In this document: piece after piece, positions 37,847 to 49,140 of the stretch
Layout of the letters: every line of letters starts with the position of its first letter
How positions within the stretch are numbered: position 1 is the first letter of the stretch
Assembly (NCBI GenBank): GCA_004123355.1
Contig: SCHM01000001.1
Coordinates: forward strand, 12,968,193 to 13,032,192
Direction: 5' to 3'
Source: Amphirosellinia nigrospora
Taxonomy: Eukaryota; Ascomycota; Sordariomycetes; Xylariales; Xylariaceae
Length of the DNA: 64,000 nt
Made by a program: the position numbers and the translations under genes
The notes under the pieces: model-generated
What the model was told of the DNA's origin: nothing
The model's input: only the letters and a program-made list of their open reading frames with translations
The model's database searches: none

Positions 37847-38785
37847 CTAGAATAGGAGTCGAGTTAGGTACTCAACCCCAAGGCTTGCAGTGTAAGAACC
37901 TCCAACAATCAGGGACCCCATCTCGAACCACCAGCAGCATGATTCCGGACATTCTGGCTTAATATCTGCCACCATGGCAATGAGCGTGACACCGGTGGTC
38001 GCTACGCCGGCGTAAAACCCTATCCCAGCTTCCAGGAAGCAACCCGTGATGATTAGGAAACCCAACTGCGCAGCGACGAGGGAGCGCAGCAACGAGAAAA
38101 TGGAGCTCTCGAATCGTATGCTCATTGTCTTGTTCCCAATCTTCTTATCTGATTTGATGTCTTGAAATGCGTAGACAGTGTCATAGATCAGCGTCCAGGT
38201 GACGTAGCTTGTCGCCAGCGCAACGAGGGCTGATCCCGAGGCCCACGAGCTGGAGATGATGTGAGAGGGATCGGCGCCGCCTGCAACACAGCCGACGAGG
38301 ATACCCATGGACAGAGAAATGCCCAGAACAAGCTGCGCATAATCTGTAAATCGTTTGGCATAGGGATAAAGTGTCCCGGTAGCTACGACTAGGGGCATGT
38401 AGCGGAGGCTGGCCGGCACCAGCCAGTAAACGAGAGCAAACAATACGGCATACTGCGCGAACATGAACAGCACCGCTTTTTCCGTGGTAGTCGCACCTCG
38501 AGCGAGAGGGCGGGAGCGGCAGCGATCAACGAGCTTGTCCAAGTCTCTATCGACAATATCGTTCCAAGTGCACCCGATGCCACGGACGATAAAGGCTATG
38601 AGGAGGAGTGTGATGTTGGTAAGAAAGCTGTGGCCGAGAGTGGGGGTGTCATCGTTGATGCAGCTAGCGAAAAGGCTCCCAAACAGATAGGGGAAGTAGA
38701 TATATAGGGTGCCGGCTGGCTTATGCACTCGGACGAGCTCTGCATACGGCACCCAGGTGGTAGGAAGCCAGCGGAGTATAGACAT
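37847..38785 (-). CDS. UbiA-family aromatic prenyltransferase
   Basis: Intact intron-less frame of 312 residues from MSILRWLPTTWVPYAELVRV. The first Asp-rich motif is NDIVDRDLD at residues 75-83, followed by SRPLARG. The second is DTVYAFQDIKSD at residues 202-213. Both bind Mg-diphosphate in UbiA enzymes. Eight or nine hydrophobic helices surround them. The family transfers a polyprenyl chain (farnesyl in most fungal meroterpenoid clusters) to an aromatic acid or phenol within a membrane. The related COQ2 acts in ubiquinone synthesis, but this protein lacks an evident mitochondrial presequence and stands beside a Pyr4-type cyclase, which favours secondary metabolism. It is divergently transcribed from the FAD monooxygenase with a shared 466-bp promoter. 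Confidence 0.92.
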   Translation of the reverse strand: MSILRWLPTTWVPYAELVRVHKPAGTLYIYFPYLFGSLFASCINDDTPTLGHSFLTNITLLLIAFIVRGIGCTWNDIVDRDLDKLVDRCRSRPLARGATTTEKAVLFMFAQYAVLFALVYWLVPASLRYMPLVVATGTLYPYAKRFTDYAQLVLGISLSMGILVGCVAGGADPSHIISSSWASGSALVALATSYVTWTLIYDTVYAFQDIKSDKKIGNKTMSIRFESSIFSLLRSLVAAQLGFLIITGCFLEAGIGFYAGVATTGVTLIAMVADIKPECPESCCWWFEMGSLIVGGSYTASLGVEYLTRLLF

Positions 38786-39251
38786 TTTGCGATGAATAGT
38801 GATGAGAAAGGAGAACTATAAGACGATAGAAATCTAGCGACTATAAGACTACTCGACGACCAGACATGAGTCGCTATTTTTACAAGATACATCTCATCTT
38901 ATGCCCACCTCCTCGACAAATGTTCCTTGACAAGAGTTGGCCGTACCGTTTCAAATGGAATAATCCTAATGGAACGGTATAGGACGATTTGTAATCGCGA
39001 AATATGATGGATGTTAGCTGAAAAAGGCCTTATGGTTTGGGTCACATTGAGGGTTGAATCCTTTCTGTGAGAGAAATTCTCAGGCTCACTCGATGTGGCG
39101 ATGTGGATATTTGATGATTGACATCTCGGTATGTAGGTTTGCGGACGATTATTTATTTCAGACTTGTGACGTACAATCATTATATAAAGCCAACAGCCAT
39201 CCCATTCCTCAACTCATATCACATCAACCGTCAAAGCCAGGATCTGCGACA
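38786..39251. promoter_or_regulatory. Shared divergent promoter with inverted repeat
   Basis: The only promoter space for the prenyltransferase (-) and the monooxygenase (+). It contains TACCGTT at 38944-38950 and AACGGTA at 38973-38979, an exact inverted repeat of 7 bp with a 22-bp gap. CCG/CGG inverted halves are typical of Zn2Cys6 regulator sites, but the long gap is unusual and no regulator gene is in the window. Confidence 0.35.
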
Positions 39252-40673
39252 ATGGCCCAACACGACCAAAAAATTCACCCAGCAGCTATTTCCGTCCTCA
39301 TTGTAGGAGGTGGCCTTTGTGGCCTGGCATCAGCGCTAGCTCTCCAGAAAGTCGGACATCACGTAACGGTGTTGGAACGCAGCCCCGAGCTACGCGAGGT
39401 AAGAACAACAACCTCGAGATAACGAATCGAGTTCTGACAATGATCCTGGGTAGCTTGGCGCAGGGGTACAGCTCCCGCCGAATGCCACAAGACTCCTGAA
39501 GAGATGGGGTGTACTCGACAGGGTCCGCAAGTTCGCGAACGAGCCAGTAGAAGGGGCACTACGCTCGCGCTTTGGGACAGTCATCACACGGCCGCCACAA
39601 GGACCAACAGTCGAGCACCTCTACAAAGCACCGTTTTTAGTCATCCACCGGGCCGACTTGTGAATGTACTAGTAGAGGCTGCATTGGAGCAGGGCGTCGA
39701 GATTAAGCTCGGCTGTGAAGTTGTAGGGCTGGATTTCTCCACTCCATTAGTACGTTTATCGACGGGGGTCGTTTACACAGCCGATCTCATATTGGGAGCT
39801 GACGGGGAACGATCCGTCTGCCGTGGCGAGCTTCTCGGCCGTGTGGACCTGCCTCGAAGCGCTGGGGATAAGGTGGTCCGTATTGTTGCCTCGCGCGCTG
39901 ACATTACGGAAGAACATCCATCTTGGGAGCTGATGCGACAGCCGAGCGTGAACGTATGGATGGGTCCTGAGGCCCACGTCGTATCATATCTGCTGAGAGA
40001 CGACACGATCAATATCGTGCTTGTGCATACGGATGACTCGAGCGCCCCTATTATGTACGGTCCCCAGCCGGTCGACCTAGCCCTTGTGAAAAGCTTGTTC
40101 TCGGGCTGGGACCCTGCCATCCAAGGGGTGTTGGATGTCCCCGAAACGAGCTGCTCGCAGTGGACGCTTCTACAGATCGACGAAGTGGCGGACTGGAGCC
40201 ATGACAGTGGCGCGTTCGTGCTTGTCGGCGATGCTGCACATGCAATGCTCCCTACTTGTAAGTAAGCATGCAGAGACCTAACCTACTTCGGTAGGGGGTC
40301 CAGACTTTGCCTGTGTGTGTCAGAGCTAACTCGGCCGCGTGGTTGCAGGGCTCAGGGCGCAGCGCAGGGGTTCGAGGATGCGGGCGTGCTCGGCGCAATC
40401 TTCGCCAAGGTTACCGACAAACGTCAGATCCCAGACGCGGTGAAGGTCTTCAAGCAGGTTCGCCAGCCGAGGGCGGCGCGCATTAGGCAACTGACGTTAG
40501 CTCAGCAAACCCTGAACAAACTAGCCGATGGCCCGCTCCAGGAGGCGCGAGACATGGAGTTGGCCCAGAGCACAGGCACAACCAAGCTTTGGGATTGGCT
40601 CTGGGGCTACGATGCGGCGTTGGATGGGGAAAAGTCCTGGCAGAAGTTGGAGGGAGGCGAGAAAAAGTCCTAG
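39252..40673 (+). CDS. FAD-dependent monooxygenase (salicylate hydroxylase-like)
   Basis: ATG at 39252 (MAQHDQKIHPAAISVLIVGG). Class A flavoprotein landmarks are in order: the GxGxxG dinucleotide fold in LIVGGGLCGLASALAL, VQLPPNATRLLKRWGVLD, the DG motif in LILGADGERS, and the GD motif in FVLVGDAAHAMLPT. The intron near 39400-39455 rejoins at LGAGVQLPPNA; a second lies at about 40259-40348 before AQGAAQGFEDAG. The order and spacing resemble salicylate or 6-hydroxynicotinate monooxygenases more than Pyr5-like prenyl epoxidases, so ring hydroxylation, possibly with decarboxylation, of the aromatic part is a reasonable inference. One-base slips seem needed near 39660 and at the second intron. 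Confidence 0.85.
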
Positions 40674-40915
40674 GCAGATCTGAGTAGCGTAGTTATACCC
40701 ATATAGTGGAGAATATACTACACTAGCTTACATAGGTTAGTATGTATATACCTAAGGTACTATATTAAGTAGGACAGGCACTAAGTAGGCTATCAACAGC
40801 GTATAGAGATCCAAGCTATCGTAATGCTACCACACATGCATCCAACCTTAGTAACTATCTGCAGAAGAATCAAAAGTTCTTTGATGAGATCTAATCTAGG
40901 TAGTAGTGCCGCCCG

Positions 40916-41641
40916 TCACTTTAGACGCCGCACCATTGCATACTGGCGGTACACACCATATCCTCGCATCTTATTCTTGTCCCATGCATTCAAATCGACG
41001 TCGCGATGGTCCACGTCGCTAAAGCCAAACCGAACATACAGATCGTGGGACCCGGGAACGAGATGAGCCAGGATGGCAGCGCGGCATCGTCGGCTATCTG
41101 CAAACAATGCTTCAACAGCTGCGATCCGATCCCCTTGTTCTGCTGACTAAGATCGACGGCAAACGCAGAGAGATCTAGATGGGGCGATGTGGTTAGCAGC
41201 TTGCTTGCTCTGTAACTCTGTAACCCCGGTCGCCGGTAAACGTCCGAACTTACAATAATGCTCCTCGCCTTTCATGTGCTCCCTGAGTTGCTCGATCTCG
41301 CCGCCAACCGTCTTCATGAATTCCACATTGACGGTCGGTGGCATCTTCTGCACCATCGTGCCCGTAGGGGTTTGGTCCACCTCGTTACTGGCTGTTTCGT
41401 GAGTCCAGCATGCGAAGCCAACGATTTTCCCACTGTCGGCATCAAACGCCTTGAACACCTGCGTGCCGGCATGGTCGAATCTTGCGGCGAGCCTGCCCTT
41501 GAAGAAATTGAACATGTAGTTCACGTCTGCCCAGTTCTTGTGTGCAAACCTAGATGGTAGCTCCAGCGAGTAGGCCGAACGATTGACCTCTGCGAGTGCG
41601 GGTAGGTCCTCTCGGTCGGCCAAAGCAATTGTGAACGTCAT
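40916..41641 (-). CDS. GNAT-family N-acetyltransferase
   Basis: Start MTFTIALADREDLPALAEVN at 41641. The amino part carries VFKAFDADSGKIVGFACWTH, a GNAT beta-strand pair. After an intron (about 41172-41254) comes the acetyl-CoA loop QQNKGIGSQLLKH, then YVRFGFSDVDH, the usual carboxy-terminal GNAT strand. Substrate unknown; fungal proteins of this type acetylate small amines. The frame slips once near 41090. The gene converges on the monooxygenase with about 240 bp between stops. It could be the right edge of the meroterpenoid set or simply the next gene. Confidence 0.8.
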
Positions 41642-42205
41642 CGGGCTGAGTTGTTGGTTTGAGGGATGCTGACGTCGTGTGATTGTGGTTTACAGCTGTT
41701 TCAGCAGAAACCGAGTCGGTAATAATTCTAAATGTAGGGTAAGGGAATATTTATTGAAAAAGGCTGGCGGTGGTATAAATGCGACAGTCGACTAACAAGA
41801 TTACGTCGATGGGTAGGCGTGTATTGTCATGACTTGCCTTCTGCCTATGGTTGCCTTGTATGTGTGTTGTGGCTACGATGCGGGTCGGTGTAGCAATATC
41901 GGATGCGACATGTAATCATCTCCCACCACCTTGGCACCGAACACTCAATGCTATACATACCTAATACATATCCCAACCCACCGTGACCAATAAGATGACT
42001 CGTTATCCAGCCCGCCACGCGAGTTCAGCAGCTTGGTACAACTCCCACACAATCCTTCCATTCTATTACAATCCAGGCCAGGGAATATCATAACGGTGGC
42101 TATGGCACCCATAAAGTCGTTAGACTGATCAATTCTCGCTCCGACAATCGTTTCTGTTCTATACCACATGTTCTTCCCACCCGGTATTATCAAAAAACCA
42201 CCGCC

Positions 42206-43625
42206 ATGTCTTCGTTGAAGCCCACTATCTTGGGATTGTCCATCTCCATGCCGCTTTTGGCGACGGTGGCAGTCATCATCCGCCTTCAAGCCCGCTTAGC
42301 CAGGCGGGTCGAGTTCGGTGCTGACGACTATCTGATCATTGGAGCTGTCGTATGCCTCTCTATTGAAACACCTCCTCTATACTGATGAGCTAACCATAAA
42401 TCTAGGTTTTCTGCTATATCTTGTCCGCCGTGACTATCTCGGGTACGTTCTACTGATCCTATGCTATAATCAACTTTAGCAAACGATAGTCTCACATTGT
42501 CATAGCCGCCGAGCTCGGCAATCTTGGCGGTCATCTTGTCTTCGGTCCAAACTTCGTCCCTGTCAATGTGGGAGAGTTCACAATATTCCAACAGGCATGT
42601 ATACATCCATCTTTAAGTTACACGCGATACAGAGTACTTACCTATAGAGGGACAGACACTATGGGTTCTGTCGTTTGTATCTATCCCAGCACTCGGCCTC
42701 ACCAAGTTAAGCGTACTATTCTCTACAAGAGGATCTTCGTCTCCCGAACCTTCGTAACCGTTGCATGGGCGGCAATTGGTTTGGTAATTGCCTGGACGAT
42801 TAGCCTATTCTTTGTCAATCTCCGTAACCACACCTCGACGATTCATGGATTACAAGCCGGAAGCTGATTCTACTTGCAGTTGACTGCGTACCGGTTCAAC
42901 TTAACTGGCACGACTATGCTGGGGCTTCTGGGAAATGCATTGACATTGCAAAGATCTTCTGGGTCGTTAACATCACTGATATCTTGACCGATGGTCCGTA
43001 TCCCCTCATCGTGCCAACCTCAACAACATCATCTAACCCACTACCTCTAGCATTGATCTTGACAATCCTGGCCCGCAAGTGATGAAATTACAAATGACGA
43101 CCACCCGAAAGCTGCAGATAATCGCTATTTTCGGTCTCGGCTTCTTCGTCGTTGGCGCAGGCATTGCCCGAACTGTCCTCTCGGCCCCTGGAGCAACAAG
43201 TCAGACTAGCGAGTTAGATTATACATGTATGTATTGCCGCTTCACTAAACTTATTGTGAGAGTCAAATTCTTACAATGTCTTAGATAGTCGTGCTCCCGC
43301 CGTATATTGGCTGGTGGTCGAGGCAAACATAGCTGTAATCAGCGCCTGCTTGCCGACGTTCCAACCGGGAATCTTAGCCATCAAACTCGCGAATCTCGGC
43401 AACTCTTTACAGAAAGTCGTTTCCTGGCGCTCAAGAGGGTCATCCGCTACTCTTACACGGATTTCCAGCGAGAACAACCCACCTCTGTTCGACAAGCAAG
43501 GAATAGACCTGTCATATCAAAGCCACACAACAGTAGAGAGTTTGCCAGGGCGCGTACCCTTACAGCATAATCGGTCTGGCCTTGGGGTCACCAAGGAATT
43601 TACTAGGACTGATCATATAGTTTGA
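42206..43625 (+). CDS. Rhodopsin-like integral membrane protein (fungal PTH11/SAT4-like)
   Basis: ATG at 42206 in a good context (CCGCCATGT), giving MSSLKPTILGLSISMPLLAT. The family signatures are visible: RLARRVEFGADDYLIIGAV, LGNLGGHLVFGPN, a KLSVL-type helix before YKRIFVSRTFVTVAWA, and ESNIAVISACLP-like EANIAVISACLPTFQP. Four or more short introns split the gene. It corresponds to the seven-helix rhodopsin domain proteins common in Pezizomycotina, often with unknown ligand, some acting in host or surface sensing. Exact exon borders after 42600 are uncertain, and one-base slips appear near 42720 and possibly later. Confidence 0.75.
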
Positions 43626-44357
43626 CTGGAGAATAGTCTTCATTATTCGCGGCCGTAAAGGGGCTGCTTCAGAAAAGTTAGGACAAACGAGATGGCGTCG
43701 TATATATTTTCATCCTTGTAGACGGAGGAGATGCCGGATTTCCTGATTGGCACGTGGAAATGCACGGAGTCTAATGCAAGTCTGGCAAATCGGAATCGCC
43801 TTTGTAAGTCTCGGGCTACTTGTTGTTTTCTAAGAGATGAACCTAGAACTACTTACGGAACATGAGAATCAAGAGTTTGCATTGAAAGACTAGTCGCATG
43901 TTACTGACAACGCCACTTCTCAAAATTTTCTAGTGCAATAGTCTTAATAGCCGGCCCTGAGCAGTAGTAGGCTTGTGGAGCCTCTGAGAATGTCTTGGAG
44001 ACAGGATTGTAAGATATAAGATGTAGGATAAGAGGGGGTGTAGACTTGTACTTTGTAATACATAAACGCGAGGGGATTTAGTGGACAACTACTATATCAC
44101 GGAACAGAACTGCATAACTATACCACGACAGTACTGACAGATCGAACGTTGAACCGACGGTATCTTGATTCGAGAGAAACTACTTGGGAGAGAGAAATGG
44201 TGAGAGTCAAGAAAAGAAAGCTTCATTTAAACTACCCGAAAAAGGAAGAGGGTTCCGCGGCAGCCTACTTTGATAACGGGCTGTTTGGCTAAGGGGGGCT
44301 GAACTTTTCCGATTCGCCAGTAATTATTGAAGAATGCCGCCTGCCGAAGCTACGTTT
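43626..44357. other. Intergenic 0.7 kb, convergent 3' ends
   Basis: Between the rhodopsin-like gene (+) and the flavodoxin-type gene (-). No gene seen. Confidence 0.5.
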
Positions 44358-45287
44358 TCAACTAACGTATTTGGAGACAGTGTTATAGAAGGTTTCGCCT
44401 TGGATCGTGGCTAACTCGAGCTCTTTTGCCGTGGGCTGGCGGGAACCGTTGGCCGAAGCAAAGGTCCCAGCACCCCAAGGACCACCACCATGTACCTCCG
44501 ATACATCTGCCATGATTGGGAATGCTTTTGCGTAACCGAAAGGCACATATATGATGCCGTGATGGGCCAGTGTCGACATGGCCGCGATGGCGGTCGACTC
44601 TTGGCCGCCTCCAAGATTGGCGGTCGAAATGAAAAGGCCGGCCATCTTACTATAGAAGCCACCAGTAGCCCATTGCTTACCCCTGAAACACTAGAGTCAG
44701 CTTGGACTATATTTAGAAGAATTACCACCAACTCGAGGACTGCGTTCTCCCCTTTTTATGAGACTAGTCGGAAAAGTGAGAAAGGGCCAGCACCCGACAC
44801 ATCAATCTAGGTGGCGGTGGAGCAAGACTGGGAATTGCTTACGTGTTGTCCCAAAAGGTCTTCCATTGCGCTGGAAAGTTGCCGAACCGCGTTGGGATAC
44901 CTAGGAGAAATGCATCGTATTGCTCCAGAGTTGCTGGGTCCGACAAGAGAGGAATCTCGGCAGACTGCGGCGGAACATGCATCTTCTCAAGAACTTCCTT
45001 GGGCAGAGTCTCGGGGATTTGGAAGAGATCAGCTGTGCCGCCTGCCTTCTCAATGCCGGCCTTCTCGGCCTCCGCTAGCTTGCGGATATGGCCATACATG
45101 GAATACTGTTTTGGAACCGTCAGTTCATACGTCTTGCTAAAGATGTAGCCACTTTGGAATCGTATGGGGCGTGGCTAATAGCCACACAACGCCATATATG
45201 GCGTTAGGAGTTGAGATATTTAAGCTCGACTGCCTGGTTTAATTGAAATATGACAACTTACGAAGACAATGGCGATCTTGGGGCCAT
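44358..45287 (-). CDS. WrbA-type NAD(P)H:quinone oxidoreductase (flavodoxin fold)
   Basis: The first exon reads PKIAIVF and, across an intron at 45106-45261, YSMYGHIRKLAEAEKAG, the FMN phosphate-binding start of WrbA/Lot6-like proteins. Then LLGIPTRFGNFPAQWKTFWDNT, an intron at about 44711-44842, and GKQWATGGFYSKMAGLFIST, then the FGYAKAFPI and GGPWGAGTFASANGSRQPT blocks and stop. These enzymes reduce quinones by two electrons and limit oxidative stress. The ATG at 45287 is offset by one base from PKIAIVF in a run of C, the simplest case of the indel pattern in this window. The first intron is long (156 bp) and holds an 18-bp palindrome. Confidence 0.87.
45188..45205. repeat. Perfect 18-bp palindrome in an intron
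   Basis: AACGCCATATATGGCGTT is its own reverse complement. A second small hairpin (GTGGCT, 3-base loop, AGCCAC) lies immediately left at about 45171-45185. Both are inside the first intron of the flavodoxin-type gene. Confidence 0.6.
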
Positions 45288-46527
45288 TTTTACGAAACCG
45301 GAGCTTGGTATCTGAGATGAGTTATGATTTTAAGTTAGAATATAGTACAATGGAACTCGAGCTAGAGCACTGAGAGACTTTTATATGAAGCTAGAGCGCA
45401 AGATAATACGATGGACCTTATATCTCAACGTAATAGGTGCCATTACTTTTGAGGAGTAACTGATACAACGCTGGCATCATTGATTGATGGAGTATACGGG
45501 CTCCGAGCTTCGAACGAGGTGTTCTGGTGCTACACTACGCCGCCTCCGAGCATCAGCGCTGAAGCCTGCTTGGATGACCGCATATACTCAAGCTTTCCAA
45601 TTAACAAAAGTTCTGCAGCCACTGTCAGCATATACCACCAATGAACACCCCATATCCTTGTAGGACATTTTTCCTTCCCTGTTGAGAAAATTGTGGCTTC
45701 GAACATGGCTGCCGTGTATAGTCCTCTTTTACCTGGTCAAGGGCGTCAAGCACACGTACGAAGTGCTATTAATGTATGTGGGTTTATAGGCAGTGAGACT
45801 GGCTTGCATCTTATATCCAATAGGCTAAGATCCATGCTATTTTCTCTTTATTGCGTAATAGCCCGGCCGACAGTCCGGCCTTCTCTAGTGTACGGCCTAA
45901 GGCAGCAGCCCGCATCCTCATTATCTGCAGGTTGTCTGCAGACTAGCATATTTAAAAGAAATAAGTGCTTATACAAGTTTTCTGTGTAGCATTCAGTATA
46001 AGCAATCCTTCCTACCCGCATGATATCATATAGAGAACGATAGGCACCGGTCTGATAGGAGGGTATACTCAATATTTCTTGATTGCGACGTGAGGCACAA
46101 GCTTGCAATCCCTCTTATCTATACGCTAGTATATCTAAGGGGAAGGGGTGGCCGATCGACAGTCCAGCAGTGGGTGACAGTGCAGGGTATTCTGTCGTGA
46201 CCTCGGGTACGGAACTAATGTCTGCAAGCTGACATATAAAGTAGGGGTAAGAAACATCGAACGTGCCTGGGAGATGTTTGAGGGTAACTCAGTCTGAGGT
46301 ATGTTGCTGAGTGAACACGAAAGGTGTGTTGGTACTTGGCTTGAGTGCAGACAGTAACAAGCTCAGCAATGTGCGATTTGTGTTGCTAAATCGTATTGCA
46401 ATTTTCTAGATATTATTTACATTTCCATCTAAATTCTGTGAGTATGTTACCGTTATAAAGTAATGGGGAAATGCTCAATATACAATTGTAAAATGTGAAC
46501 TTCTTGACGATCATGTCTGACACATTA
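45288..46527. other. Intergenic 1.2 kb, no gene seen
   Basis: Upstream of the flavodoxin-type gene and downstream of the gamma-glutamyltransferase. Short frames near 45693-46108 lack motifs. Confidence 0.45.
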
Positions 46528-48453
46528 TTACACCAAACACACATAAAATTCGCCCTTCAAAATATCTACTAAAGCAAATCCACCAGAGTTCTTCTGTCGA
46601 GGTTCTCCAGCAGCTTCAAAGGTCCCATTCGGTAATACTCGTACACTCTGCGCTGTGCTTCCACCTGGTGCCTCCCATGTAACATTATGGCCTAGAGATG
46701 CCATGAAAGCTACAGTCGAATTGTTGTAAGCGTATTCGAATGAAACTTGATTAGGGACCAATTGATCATGCAGCCTAGGTTGCGCGAGACCTTCCGGAGC
46801 CGTCATGTGCTGATCAAGGGTATGATGTACAAGCTGGACAACCTATAGCTTTGACGTTAACACACCATCTTAAGGAGTATGTGAGAAGATTTTGTAACAC
46901 GTGAACATGATAGTGGAAAACGGCTCTGTTCTAGATCATGGACATGAGGAGGAAGGGGTGGGTAAGGGGAGAGGGCAAAATTTACTTACAGCCGTAATGA
47001 TGCGGCTTCCACCTGCTGAACCTGCGATAAAATACAGCTTTCCGTTCGAGGTCTCAACAATAACCGGAGAAATAGATGATAACGGTCGTTTTCCAGGCGC
47101 AATATAATTAACGGGGATGGAAGGTATCCAAACGCGTTGCTTGACCCTGGAATGGAGAAATCGTTCATCTCATCATTCATAATAACACCGGTTTCAGGAA
47201 CTATAACTTGCGACCCGAATAATAAGTTAATAGTAGACGTAGCACTGACCGCGAGTCCATTTTTATCAGCAGTAACAATGTGACTCGTTCCGGGCGTTGG
47301 CAATTCCTCGTAACCTGCAGGATCGTATGCTGAGACATTTAAAGTACGAGAGAAAGAAATTTTGCTTCGGATTTCGGCAGCAGTCTTTTCGCTAAGCATG
47401 ATTTCTTGATAGGCAGCGAGATCCGTGAATGAAGGGTCGCCTAAGTTAACCCGTTGCCCATACGCGAACCGAATAGATTCATCTAAAAGATGGGTAGTAA
47501 GGTTAATGGAAGTAGGGTTGCTGAAGTCGAAGCCGCCAGCGATGTTCAATGCGCTTAACGCCACAATACCACCAGAAGGAGCACTGGTTGAAGTCACTTT
47601 ATAGTCCCGGTATTTGATCTGGGAGGGCTTCCTGGTAACAATGCTGTAATTTTTTAGATCATCGAGCGTCATTATTCCGCCGGCCGATTTTAAAGCAGCG
47701 ATTGTAGCGTTTGCTATTGCTCCGGTGTAAAAAGAGTCGCTTCCCTTGTTCGCAATAACTTCCAAAGTATCGGCGTATCGCTTTCGGGTCATTGTATCCC
47801 CGACCTTAAGAAGAACGCCGTTGGGAGCGAAGTCGATCGCCCAAGCAGGGTCATCGGTCAAGAAGGAGTTCAGAGGAGTTGATGCTATGTAGTTGACAAG
47901 GTCCTCTGTTACTGTAAAGCCTTCTCGGGCAAGCTTTACTGAGGGCATAATGAGCTTTTTCCACAGCAGAGAGCCGTAGTGCATATGGAGATACTCAACA
48001 CCTCTCAGCGCGCCTGGAACACCACTATCTTCTTGTCAGCTCGTATATTATAGTCACGAAGTAGCTACGTCACCTCGCTAAACCGCCAAACAAGCTGAGT
48101 AGGGTGTTATTGTTATACATGTCCTGGAAGGCAGCGGCGGGTGCAGTCTCCCGAAAGTCAATAAACTCATATGATCCGTGACTGCTTCGAACCAACATGA
48201 ACCCACCGCCTCCCAGGCCACTGTGATACATGCCAATAACCCCAACACAGAATTGAGTAGCTATCATAGAATCTGCAGCATTGCCCCCGGATTTGAGAAT
48301 ATCAAGACCGATATTAGAGCAGACTTTGCTCTCAGAGGCAACGGCACCCAGCCTTGGTTCTTGGGTGTGGCCATGGCATACTTCAGCGAATGTTGTATAG
48401 ATAAGAAGGGTTAGCTGCGAGATTCCCCTGACAAGTTTGGTAAGGGATGGCAT
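46528..48453 (-). CDS. Gamma-glutamyltransferase
   Basis: ATG at 48453 with a hydrophobic leader (about residues 10-28, LTLLIYTTFAEV), suggesting export or vacuolar entry. Then GAVASESKVCSNIGLDILKSGGNAADSMIA and GLGGGGFMLVR, classic GGT amino-terminal blocks. Intron 48025-48073 joins to SGVPGALRGVEYLH. The small-subunit start GTSHIVTADKNGLAVSATST contains the catalytic Thr for self-cleavage, followed by NLLFGS and GVIMNDEMNDFS. Intron 46843-46989 precedes the last exon VVQLVHHTLDQHM. About 590 residues, as usual. The enzyme removes the gamma-glutamyl group of glutathione and its conjugates. The frame slips once near 47115 (at PSxPVNYIAPGKRP, a run of C). Otherwise it looks complete. Confidence 0.92.
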
Positions 48454-49140
48454 GGCGAAATCGTGACGGATTGAGGCGACGGCAAGAAGTTCTTAAACTC
48501 TATTACAATATTATATACTAGTATCGCGCGATAGGCGACTAAAAGGCTTGCAAGAGTACAAGAGGAATTTCGAGAAGAACAGCAGATATTGAAGATTGAC
48601 CACTAGTCGCTTCGAAGCCGTCAGATTTTGTCACATACGCCGTGTGAGGCGGGGTGCCACTCGCGCTGCTGTAAACCATGCAGGAACGCACGAATCCAAT
48701 AACAATGAGGTGCGGGGCAGGCTTCAGCTCTACAATCCTTCAAATGCTGCCGTAACAATAAAATAGAATCGATAGCGTGATGTTGCTGTAACACTGTAAG
48801 CGGACCCCAATGATACTCGATTAAGCTTTGCGGCATATTTATAACGCATGCTGACATTGATGTCATATTGGTAGGAAGGGGAAATTGAGTAGCCGAGTCA
48901 CTGGGGAGGAATCTCCGGATACTACTCGGGAATTGAACCACAAAATCCATCCATTTTAGTTGCAAAACGTTAATTCCGAGGACGGATTTTGGTGATTTTT
49001 TAAACCCGATAGTGATGTTTTCGAGTAAGGGGTAATTGGCGAATAACCACTGCCGCCAACGTGATGGAGCTCAGGATACGTTCATATGCGGACTGTGGGA
49101 GTAAGAGGGAAATATCGAATGGCGAATATGTCTGATAAAG
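48454..49140. other. Intergenic 0.7 kb, no gene seen
   Basis: Upstream of the gamma-glutamyltransferase. No GTPase P-loop was found here for the fragment that follows. Confidence 0.45.

Noticed and set aside
37847-38785. COQ2 (ubiquinone synthesis) rather than secondary metabolism
   Set aside because: The motif family is shared, but no mitochondrial presequence is apparent and the neighbours are a Pyr4-type cyclase, a monooxygenase and a P450.
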